A stretch of DNA of 64,000 nt. Source: Siderastrea radians. Taxonomy: Eukaryota; Cnidaria; Anthozoa; Scleractinia; Rhizangiidae. Positions 32,761 through 42,484 of this stretch are shown in pieces (position 1 is the first letter of the stretch; each line of letters begins with the position of its first letter). The notes under the pieces are model-generated. The model saw nothing but the letters and a program-made list of their open reading frames with translations, searched no databases and was not told the origin of the DNA. A program made the translations under genes and the position numbers. The stretch covers positions 67,235,376-67,299,375 of the forward strand of contig OZ024890.1 in the NCBI GenBank assembly GCA_964017195.1, written 5' to 3'.

Positions 32761-33921
32761 GTTCCATGGCTTCCCCCAGTAAAATAAAAGTAGTTCTCCT
32801 CGCATCTGAGTGGGGATCAAAGCGTGGTGGACTGTCTACTTTCAACAGAGAGTTAGCAATAGAATTAGCGAAACATCCCGAGGTACAAGTGTCTGTTTTT
32901 CTTCCACGTTGTGACCATGAAGAACAGAATGCAGCTCGGAGCAAGAACGTCACTCTCGTTCAAGCAACAAGAAGGCCTGGATTTGATGATGAAACCCAAT
33001 GGCTTAGCTTTCCGCCAAACGACCTCCAAATAGACTTCGTAATTGGGCACGGGGTGGTACTTGGTCGTCATGCGCAGTTTATAAGAGAAAGTCGCCAGTG
33101 CAAGTGGATTCAGTTCGTGCATACCAACCCAGAGGAGCTGGGGATGTTCAAGGATTACCCAGCTGCCCTCTCCAAGGGAGAAAAGAAGCATCGAGATGAA
33201 GTGGATCTCTGTGTCATGGCCGATTTTGTCGTGGCCGTGGGGCCAAAGCTGGCAGAAGCCTATCAGTATTATCTTCGCTTTTGCGAGAAAGACCAAAAGG
33301 TATTTGTCTTTACGCCAGGCATTTTTAGTGAGCTTTTAAACGTACCACAGAGCCAGCGAGACGGGAACAAGTGTCAAGTTTTAGCGTTTGGCCGTGGCGA
33401 TCCTGAAGATTTCTCTTTAAAGGGATTTGACATCGCAGCTAAAGCTGTAGCAAGGCTCGATGATGCTCATCTGATCTTTGTTGGCGCAAAGCAACAGGAA
33501 GAAGTAGCAAGCCGATTGAAAGAATGCAACATTCCTCCAAGTCGACTAAGAGTAAGGACTTTTATAGAACTGAGGGAACGTTTAAAACAGCAGTTTTCTG
33601 AGGTGGATCTTGCCATAATGCCATCAAGAACCGAGGGCTTCGGTCTCGTTGCTCTGGAAGCGATGTCAGCAGGTTTGCCCGTTCTTGTAAGTGCCAACTC
33701 GGGATTTGGAGAAGCCATGAAAGAGGTTGACTTCGGTTCGCCATGTGTGATCGACTCTGAAGATCCTGAGGTTTGGTCTGCGGAGATAAAGAAGTTATGG
33801 AAGAAAAAAAGGGATCAACGACTGCGAGAATCAAAAGCCGTCCGCAACAGCTATGCGACGAAGTACACCTGGAAAGAGCAATGCAACGATCTTGTGGAGA
33901 AGATGAGGTGCATCCTTAACG
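32761..33921 (+). CDS. Glycosyltransferase exon, gene 1
   Basis: One 1161-bp exon (387 codons) carries the whole enzyme domain. Acceptor GTGTTTTTTCAG at 32760, donor AACG|GTATGA at 33921/33922, phase 1 on both sides, so it can be moved between genes as a unit. Both lobes look complete and there are no internal stops. Confidence 0.85.
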
Positions 33922-36900
33922 GTATGACCCGTTCTTGTAGGCTAACCGTTTTCTGAGTAATTTTAGTTATTTGTCTCTGGTCCTTTTGTTGCCATTTACC
34001 TGATCGCAGGTAGCCAACCGTCGCGTAGAATACCCGGTCACATCCGGGAATTTAACTGGCTAGAAACGCATTTAAGCCATGTGGTGGTCTTAAAAATATG
34101 GCGGAATTATAGGATTTGAACAACTTTCAGCGAAGACTCTGAATTTAGCCTGAGCCCGTGAGGGGAGGTGTGCGCGAAGGAAAATTCAAAAAACTTATTT
34201 CAAAGTCGTGAAAAATTTTTCACGAATCGGACCCGCCATCTTTTGTTTTTCAAAACTAGTTTCCAGTACTGCACGGCTGTTTCGTAGTGTTTACTTCATG
34301 TATTCTTCATATAGTCCTGGCATACGGTGCACGCGACTGAAATTGAAATTGACCAATCAGAGCTCAGTACGCGGGGCAAACTGAGTTTTCCTACGTCATA
34401 AGGAGAAAGGACCCCGGGAACGAGGTTGTCGCCTGTTCAGTCGAGCATCGTGTTTGTGTTCGTTTACCAGCAATGTCACACCAGTGATTCTGGTTCGATT
34501 TACATTTATACGTATGAATGCAGGCAAACAAGTGCTTATCTCAATGCAGTTTTAGTTTGTGAAAGTCAGTTGTCCCATTTTCTACGTTTAGTCATTAAAG
34601 GAATTTCGTAAATAAGCGATCGTAAGCTTAAAAAATTGCAGTTCATTGCGTAGTCTTTTAAGATTTTTTTCGTTAAAGTTTTTTGAGCAATTCTCATTTC
34701 CCAAGTGGTTTACATTTTATCCCAAAATTAGAAAGTGTGACTATTTTAGACTGGCTCGGTGTTGTTTTCTCAATCCAGTTTAGTATTCGTCACCGCACAT
34801 TGGGTTGTTTTGACTGACTGCTAATTTAATTATCCAACAATCTGAAGAGACAGTCGCTCTGTCGTCAAGTTTATAGTGAAAAGCTCTATGTTTTTTCAGT
34901 TGTGGAATATTTTATCAGCTCCCTGTATTGTTATATTTTCAGCTTCCTCATTTGAAGCGAATGCCATTTCTGTCCTAATTTAGAGGCTAAAATAAATTAG
35001 AATCGCCGATTCAGTGAGTGAGTTCAGTGTAGCATGGTTTTGTAGCGTGTCTGTAGATCAAAATGAAAAAGTTATTCAAGCAACTATAGGTGAAACAGTT
35101 CTCGGTCTAAAGCTATTTTGTCCAAAACGAGACTCTAAAAGCTTCCGAAAAATAGTTTAGGGTGTGTTCTTTAAAACACCCGAGTAATACTTCGCGGGCG
35201 AAAAAGTTGTGCCATTTTCCCTCTATAATTGTGTTTGGAAGCTTCAGAAAACATTTTTCGGGCGACATTTCCCAGTAAACGGCCTGATGCCTGAGTGATA
35301 TTGTTTATGTTATTAAAGTTGTTTAATGAATGACAGAACTAAACAGCCAGTGGGCATGCGAATCAGTGAAAAATGCTTACCAGTATTTAGATTGCAAAGT
35401 CTCAGTGTCGAGTCGCTCCTCGGCTGTCGGGAGGAACTGACGTGAGTTCATTCGTTTTTATAACAGCCGGAGCAACTGTATTTTCACGAGTACTCTTCTT
35501 GACCTTAATAAGCTTTCCAAAGAATGCTGCAAAAAGCGCTGTCGGTGAACGTCTTGCTGAAGTCTTATTTTTGAAGGAAAATAAGTCGACTTTACTGTTT
35601 CCTCAGCGGTCCGCATTGTGTTTTTGCGTTTATGTTTTCCCTTGTTGTTTTTCATCTTTAAATATGAGCAAGCAACCTGGTGAGAAAAATGGACGAGAAA
35701 AATCACCTTTCAACGAATTTAAATTAAGCAGAAATTCCAACAGCGTCACTGAGACACAAATCAAAATTGTCCCGGAGTACCTAATTTCTTAAACGACAAG
35801 AAACTGTGTAGAAATAGAAATTTAAGCAGTTCGCGTTGTGTTTCCAATTCAGCTTAATAATTTCTTTCATCGTCACGTCGATCACAAAATATTACAAGCG
35901 GTGGGTTCGATCAGTCAGGAAGGCTTTCCACTCCGAAGTATCAAAACAAGACAAAATAAAACACAGTAAAATGAAAGAGAAGCATTTAATAAAAACTGTC
36001 ACACATTCATGGCGAGTCAGTACGAAAATCAAGAAGCAATCTAAGCAAGAACCGAGCAAACTACCGAGAAAGAAGGAAGGGCGACATTTTTTGGCTATAC
36101 CACACAAAGTTGACTCTGGTCTACCTGCACTCGTTGTAACTCTCTGTTCCAAAAGTTCCAAATGCTCTGATACAAATCGGATGCTATCTAAAAGAAGTTG
36201 AATCGCTTCCCAGTTGTTTGAGTGTTGTTTTTACCATTCCGTCCACAACCCTAAACTGAGAACAACTGCGTTTTGTGTCTTGCCTTTAACAAACTAGGAT
36301 GGTGAATTCTGACGTTCCTCACCGCAGTAATCCTGTTTCTGAGCTGCATAGAGATAACCTGTTCAACTGGTTAAAATTCTGTCTTCAGTTCGATCAAACA
36401 AGCACATCGTTGTGCGAAAGGGATTACAATCTTGCTCCGTTTCAACTCCTGCAGCTAATATGGTGAAATCGTACAGCCTCAATCCACTTTGAACGATGAT
36501 TATAACAATGTTTCAAGAAAAATCAAACACGTACGGCATTTTCAGAGCCAAAAATTAGTAGATTTTTTCCCAAAACTTGTGCCACTTCGTTCCGTTTGGA
36601 TCGCCGAAGCAGTTTCATTTAGATTCATTCAGCTTTGGAGAGGAAGGCTGCACACTTAGTGAGCTTTTGGCGCCTTTTTCTTTCGGTCATGTGACCAATT
36701 CTTGTCCCTTTTTATCTCTTACTGGTCTTTTTCTCTCTGTCTTGATTTTATAACAGCTATGGTTATTCTACTCGGACTTGCTGGATATCGAATAATTATA
36801 ACCAGCTCGCCGCTATGCACCTCGTTGGTTATCTATCATTGCAAAAACCTAACACTGGATGTAACAGCTAATGACGGACGTTAAAATAGTGACTTTGACT

Positions 36901-39900
36901 GGAGTGAACGTCTGGTGTTGTAAGTTTCGCCGGACGTTAACTTTTATGCAACTCGCTCCCGTTGCGCTGCATGCTTTCCTGCCCTCTGGCTCGAGTTGGA
37001 AAAACTGGACAATTAGCAAGTCACATCATGTAATCCATATCGCAATGTACCCTAGCCTGAATTTCAGCCGTCTCCTCTGGTCGCTCACTCCCGAGAGAGA
37101 CGTCTGAATCAATGAGCCGCTAATGCCGTCCAGTGACGTCACGGCGAATCAATGTTAATTTATGCGAATTATTTCTGTTCTCGCGAAAAATTCAGCTTTT
37201 GCCCGCCCTCGAGTCGATGATAGACGCACGCCTGTCGCTCGATGGCAAGGGTCAAGTACCTTTTGTTTTGCTTCTACTGGAAAGTGAAGTGCTGCGGGTA
37301 AAGCGCATGCAGTGGTTTAACGGCCAAAAGTCAATTATTCACAAATATCTTGGTCGTTGGTGAAACGCGTGACGGACGTCACTGACGCATCCGTGACACA
37401 GACCTGACGAGTAGGTTTTTCCCCCAAATCTTCGTCATGAATGAAAGAACGGAGAACGAAGTACAACAATTATTTTTAGGTAATATTTGACTCAGAGGAG
37501 ACCTGCTTTGCTTAAAAAAGCGTTTACCCAGATAAGAACTGCTTTACCTCAAAAAACGAATCGCGTTCAATCCTCGCTTCATCGTGCAAAACGCTTTCTT
37601 CACCTGCTTTCAAACTCTTCGCCGCCTTCGCAAAAACGTGGCTTCCTACACGAAACAGGATTTCTCCGCTATAAGTTTTCCAAATCCCACTTTACCGACG
37701 GTCGAGTGTTCTTTAAGGTTCCAACGTTAAAATGGTGTGTTTTCTTTCTGAATCGATTAATGACTCAATGAAATAATACAACAAAATAGAAGAATCCTCG
37801 ATAAAACATCGAATTTTAATAATACTGCACAGTTCCAGGAATTGCTAAAAATATTCTGAGAAACATATCGGCTGCAATTCAAGATAATTTACCTTCACTT
37901 GCTTTCAAACTCTTCGCCGCCTTCACAAAAACGTGGCTTTCTACACAAAACAGGATTTCTACATACCACTTGTCATTCATGAGAGCAACCAAGGGAAAAA
38001 TAACAATGATACAGTGTGCTTCAAATTGTGTACACGATTGGAGAGTTCACTCGCAACAAGTGCAATCTGAAAAATTTACCTGCCATAGCTGGTCGGAAGA
38101 TTAACGAAAACATTTTCCCTCGACAGGAAGTGAAAGAGAGCGTTTACCTGTTCGGGGTATAACTTAGTTAACCCCAAGATTCGATATTGCTTCTTTGAAA
38201 GCCTTCGCACAAAGTGGATTCCCCGTAACCGCCACTTTGTAAACATTCCTCGCACTTTGTCAGTCAGCCAATCAACACCGCTGTCTGGTTTTTGGACAGT
38301 GACGTCACTGGACGGCATTAGCGGCTCGTTGATTCAGACGTCTCTCTCGGGAGTGAGCGACCAGAGGAGACGGCTGAAATTCAGGCTAAATGTACCCAAT
38401 GTCCCCAATGTTACGATGAAGGATGATGACGTAGGAAAACTCGGTTTTCACTGCCGATAGCACCGCGGGCGCAAGCTTCGTATGCCAGGACGCCGCAGAA
38501 AAAGAGCGACATAACACTGACCCCCTCCCAGACGGGATGTTTTTTGTTGACTGCACTGGACTGGGAATTCTACGCGACGGCTTTGGGTATGTCAAATACT
38601 GGTCTAAAACATCTTGAGTAATGCGCAAGTATGTTTTAGATCAGATCTGCGACCATTTCTATCGTACTTTGCAAGCAAGATAAAGACCCTTCCGAAATTA
38701 TATTGTTAACGAAGGTAAAAGGTAATAATAATTCGATAATAATTTATCACTTATAGTGTGCATAATCGATGAATATAATCATATAATCAAGGAAAAAGCC
38801 TCTCTTTTTGGTTTCCAAGAACAGCTATCATTGTAATGAACTGCTCATCAATTAACGTTATTATATTTTATTTACTCTTGTGTTAGTAGATTTTTTTAAG
38901 GAGCTGATAAGAAAATCTAGGAGAGGAGAATTTCACAAGTTTGGAACATTTAGGTCGCCTTTGAAATAGTGAAACTCTTAACTAAAGGAAGCATTATATA
39001 TTTATTTCAAAAGGTTCAACAAAGCCAGAGGCTAAGAAGAGGTCATCCGGCTCCATTTCTGAGGAAGCTGAAGATGGTAATATCATTAAATTAATAATTT
39101 AAAGATAAAATCAAAATAATCTACGTCACGGATAGCAGGTATAAGTTGTGCATTCATTACTGCGTGACCGTGGTACTCTATTCTAATTTCGTTTAAAATA
39201 ACTGTTAGAACAGGGCGCTTAAAAAAGACGCCATCGCTGAAGTAAGGGATTCTGATGTTGAAGTTTCTTTTCCCATTTGTGTGCAAATATGACACTTCAA
39301 ATGAAGGGGAAAAAAAACTTGTCGTTTAAACAGAGACGCAGCGTTGGTGCATGTAGAGCTTAGTGCGTTGGATTTTGAACGAGAGTTCCATGGGGAGCCA
39401 AGAACTGTCGGGTCGGTGATTCTAAGTTGGTCTGTGCTTCATGTCGTGTTGTTTCCTTAACCCTATTCAGACCGGGGTTTTTTGGGTCTTCTGGGACCTG
39501 GGGGGGGGGAGCCGGATTCGGCCCCCACCTCTTAACTCCGAGAATATTAAAGCCATGACAACGAAACTTGGAGGGCAGATAATACCTTTAAAAAGGTCTC
39601 CTTTGAGGTCCCCAAAATCAGCTGATGACGTCATATGACGTAGCAACTACGTCAGGTTCTAAAATGGCGGCCATCTTGGATCCGCCATCTTGGATTTCTT
39701 GTTTTTTTCAGAACCTTTCAAATTTACCAAAATTGACCAAAAAGTATCCGAAATCAATAAAAGAACACAAAAATGATATAAAAATGTAAAATTTACTTTG
39801 GAAAAGTTACAATTTTGCAATGTAAAGGTTAAAAATTAAAACTCTGAAAAATCAGCCTGTCAAAAAGTGGTTGACATGGTAACGTCAAACGTGATGGGCA

Positions 39901-41968
39901 AGCATTTGCTGAGCCAAATTGTTCCCAGATAAATTTTAGGAAAAGTCACTACGTTTGGTGGGTTTAGCTTGCTTTTGAAAAAAGTTATAAACGTCCAAAG
40001 TCAGTGCGGGCACAATCGGCCTGCCCCGGTCTGAATAGGGTTAAGAAAGAAACTCTATTCGACCTCATTTGCTGCACTTCACGCAGGCACAAAAAAAAGG
40101 CCGGCGTACCAGTAAATCTTTAGGGAAACCTTACAAAGTTTTGAGGGTAGGGGTGGGGTGGGAGATTGTGACTAGCATCCCATTCAGAAGAGAGTAACAA
40201 ATATACTCTTAGTCGCTTCATGCTTCCGAAGCCGTGTTCACTAGGTTTGTGCAGTTTTTGCCATGTCAGTAAAACCGAAAACGATAGGAGAATTATATTT
40301 GGTTAAGTCTATGTCAATAATTGTAGCTGGACCAGTGTCCAGTTACACCCCCCCCTCCCCCCTCAATGTTATGCGACTGCAAGGAATCATAGTAGTTGTA
40401 TGCAATATAAGTAGACCAACATTAGTTTACCCCTGCATCGTATTGAAGACGTTGTTTTACTATTCAAATAGTTGGATTTTTTCCTTTCGTTATTACCTTA
40501 AATACCTCATGATTCATTGGCAGGATAGAAAATAACATCATAATGTCATTTTGCAAACAGCTTCCATGAATCCCTGCAGGCAGGTTACATAGACGGAAAT
40601 GGGAATAATTGAATATCATTTTAATTCATATCATCTATTTTTAAAAAGGTGCGCCACCACCAAAAAGAACGATACCCTCAGATGAAAGTATTCAAGATCC
40701 CAAGACATCCGTGCCCACGACAGTGTATGCTGAAGGTCAGATATCCCATTTGATGTGCCTGTGATGAAACCCTGAAGTATTAATTCACGATTCCAATGGG
40801 ATATTTTGAGCAGTTATTATAAATATACTACGGTTTGCTTCTAAGAATTTGGCAGAAGGGGATTTTTTTTTATTTCTGCCCGGCGATAAGTAATCACAGC
40901 GTGCTGTTAGATGTGTACACTGCTGTATGTCAGAAAGCTCGTGGCCAATGGTGTCATTAGATATAGCTCACAAATAGACTTTTAACAATTCAGGAAGTAT
41001 TCCTGTATCATAAGGCAACACTTGGCGATGGCCGTTGCATCTGGAGCGTCTTAGCCGAGTATTGAGAGACTTAAAGAGACTACAATCTATTAATCCAAGC
41101 AAGTCTGAGATTATTTCTTTTACTGTAACCATGAAAACAATGTCTCAGTGTCCCAATCTTTTTTTGTTCTAGTAAAGGTTTTGTCGGACCATTAGCTCTA
41201 CAGACCACACCCTTACATCGTGAGCTAGCGGCGGCTACAAATGCCTCTCTCACATTTATATATATTTTTCTGCACTACAATGTGGACAGTGCTCCGAAAT
41301 TGAACCTGATTTAAATTCCTCGGTTTTTGTTTCTCTAATCGCAAAGTTTCGAGACAGTTTCGTTAAATAAATGCTTAGACAAGACGGCTACAAATAAGTC
41401 TTGCTGTATTTCTCTTAACAGGTTCTTCTGCGCTGGAGCACGGTTCAACCTCGACAACAGGAAGTTCTCGTGCCATGAAAGGTATTATTATTGATATTCT
41501 GTGTATATCCATCATCGGCCAGAAAGTAAGCTGGTGAAGAAAAGGAATTCGTGATTCGTGGAGGTTTAAAACAATGCCAGCCCTCTCGCGCGCGATAAAG
41601 CTTCGAGACTACAGAAATATTTATATTTGCTCTACCTTTCTTATGGTAAACTTGTAAGATATATTTTTTCTATTGCAGTAAAGGCGGGCAAAGTTTCAGA
41701 TAAAGACCTACAGTTGCTATCTGGAAAACTCGTCGGGGATAAATGGAAGAAACTGGGGCGTCGCCTTGAGGTCGATGAAGCAAAGATAAGTGCATATAAT
41801 AAACAACATGAGCAACTGGACGAAAAGGCGTATCACATGTTGAGGGACTGGAAGGAAAGAAAAGGATCTGGCGCTACTTATGAAGTTTTGTACGATGCTT
41901 TGTGTGATGAAGAGAGAGTGGCCTGTAGAAATTTAGCGGAAGAAATTTGTTGTGTTCAGTCTTCATAG
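32766..41968 (+). CDS. Glycosyltransferase (GT-B, family-4-type) fused to a Death domain, gene 1
   Basis: Proposed exons 32766-33921, 39014-39076, 40649-40735, 41422-41481 and 41679-41968 have AG/GT borders and phase 1 at every internal join, giving 551 residues with no stop. The start is MASPSKIKVVLLASEWGSKR in a good context (TTCCATGG) six bases inside an exon. The enzyme domain (about 385 residues) has the N-terminal glycine loop GGLSTFNRELAIELAKH, GRGDPEDFSLKGFDIAAKA in the C-lobe, and EGFGLVALEAMSAGLPVLVS, which holds the EX7E motif of retaining family-4 enzymes. Three short linkers and a Death domain follow. No signal peptide or membrane segment, so a cytosolic enzyme; donor and acceptor are unknown. 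If the donor at 33921 is not used, the frame stops at 33956, giving an enzyme-only form. Coral genomes are known to join 'glycosyl transferase group 1' domains to NLR-type proteins; a direct join to Death is my inference. Confidence 0.65.
34316..38489. mobile_element. 4.17-kb DNA element present only in unit 1
   Basis: Begins CCTGGCATACGG and ends CGTATGCCAGG. The inverted ends share CCTGGCATACG and, further in, GAGTTTTCCTACGTCAT. The matching place in unit 2 (51966/51967) is an empty site reading ATATAGTAACGCC, one A longer than the joined flanks here. No transposase-like ORF was recognised, so it is probably non-autonomous. A second element (37053-38388) is nested near its right end. Confidence 0.7.
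37053..38388. mobile_element. 1.34-kb MULE-type non-autonomous element with 89-bp TIRs and 9-bp TSD
   Basis: Terminal inverted repeats 37053-37141 and 38300-38388 start TAGCCTGAATTTCAGCCGTC and differ at about one base. They are flanked by the 9-bp direct repeat AATGTACCC (37044-37052 and 38389-38397). Long TIRs plus a 9-bp target duplication are typical of Mutator-like elements. Inside, about 60 bp (TGCTTTCAAACTCTTCGCCG...) is repeated directly near 37606 and 37900. No transposase is encoded. Confidence 0.85.
39014..41481 (+). CDS. Three symmetric linker exons of glycosyltransferase-Death gene 1
   Basis: 39014-39076 (63 bp, GSTKPEAKKRSSGSISEE...), 40649-40735 (87 bp, GAPPPKRTIPSDESIQ...) and 41422-41481 (60 bp, GSSALEHGSTSTTGSSRAMK) are phase 1 at both ends, begin G-S/A, and are Ser/Thr/Pro/Lys-rich like the ROC-COR linkers. 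Low-complexity peptide; likely a flexible, phosphorylatable spacer before the Death domain. Confidence 0.55.
39461..40040. mobile_element. piggyBac-like MITE (unit 1)
   Basis: Starts CCCTATTCAGACCGGGG and ends CCCCGGTCTGAATAGGG, flanked by TTAA on both sides (39457-39460, 40041-40044). TTAA duplication with CCC ends is the signature of the piggyBac superfamily. 580 bp, non-coding; contains GGCGGCCATCTTGG and ATCCGCCATCTTGG. Confidence 0.8.
41679..41968 (+). CDS. Death-domain terminal exon, copy 2 (glycosyltransferase-Death gene 1)
   Basis: Acceptor TTTTTTCTATTGCAG at 41678. Encodes the same Death domain as copy 1 with AYNKQ in place of DYNKQ; identical in protein to copy 3. Stops with TAG at 41966-41968 and is followed by the shared 3' flank. 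Confidence 0.85.
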
Positions 41969-42099
41969 CAGCCTTGAAGACGAATATAAGGTAGAACTCG
42001 CGAGCTTTTGTGAAACCAACCGTGTTAATTACTCAACTGAAATCCGTTTACTTTGGATAAGCTTACTTAATTTTCAGTAATTGCCTATCTCGAACTTAA

Positions 42100-42484
42100 A
42101 GGGGCATAGTCACGAGTATTTCGCAGATTTTTTGGTCAAAACTATGCTAAAATTGTCAGTAGCTAACTTTGTCCATACCCAACATTGTGTTTGAACATTT
42201 AAAGGAACATATTAACTTAATTTCATTAAGAGAAAACAAACTATGACCATTTAATATCGATTTAATGTCAACACGCTTAAGGATTTTGAAAAGTTTAACC
42301 TAATTTTTCGAGTTGCTATCCATTTCCATCCGTGCCACCCGGTAGTAACAGACGACAAAAAATAGTTTTAGTGAAGTAATATAGTCTTTAGTAACAAAAC
42401 TAGACCATTATTTGTGGGCGTTCATTGATGTGAGGACATATTGTTAGTTTTTAAAGTGAACTAAAACAGCGTGACTATGCCTCT
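42100..42484. mobile_element. TTAA-flanked MITE (copy in block A2)
   Basis: Ends AGGGGCATAGTCACG and ...CGTGACTATGCCTCT, flanked by TTAA (42096-42099, 42485-42488). Same element as at 21327-21710. Confidence 0.65.

Larger units (their letters stand above)
33957..39013. other. Large intron of gene 1, mostly transposon sequence
   Basis: Contains a short conserved flank (33957-34315), the 4174-bp inverted-repeat element (34316-38489) and 38490-39013, which matches 51968-52491. ORFs of 60-121 codons here show no family resemblance. Confidence 0.6.

Noticed and set aside
33467..33834. Minus-strand ORFs opposite the glycosyltransferase exon (also at 51118-51485)
   Set aside because: Antisense shadows of a conserved coding exon.
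35442..36201. ORFs of 116 and 121 codons inside the 4.17-kb element
   Set aside because: No transposase or other family motif, low-complexity composition, and absent from unit 2.
39335..39456. Stretch with a tRNA-like look (TAGAGCTTAGTGCGTTGGAT...) that might be a SINE head
   Set aside because: No convincing A and B boxes with correct spacing and no cloverleaf could be drawn; left unassigned.
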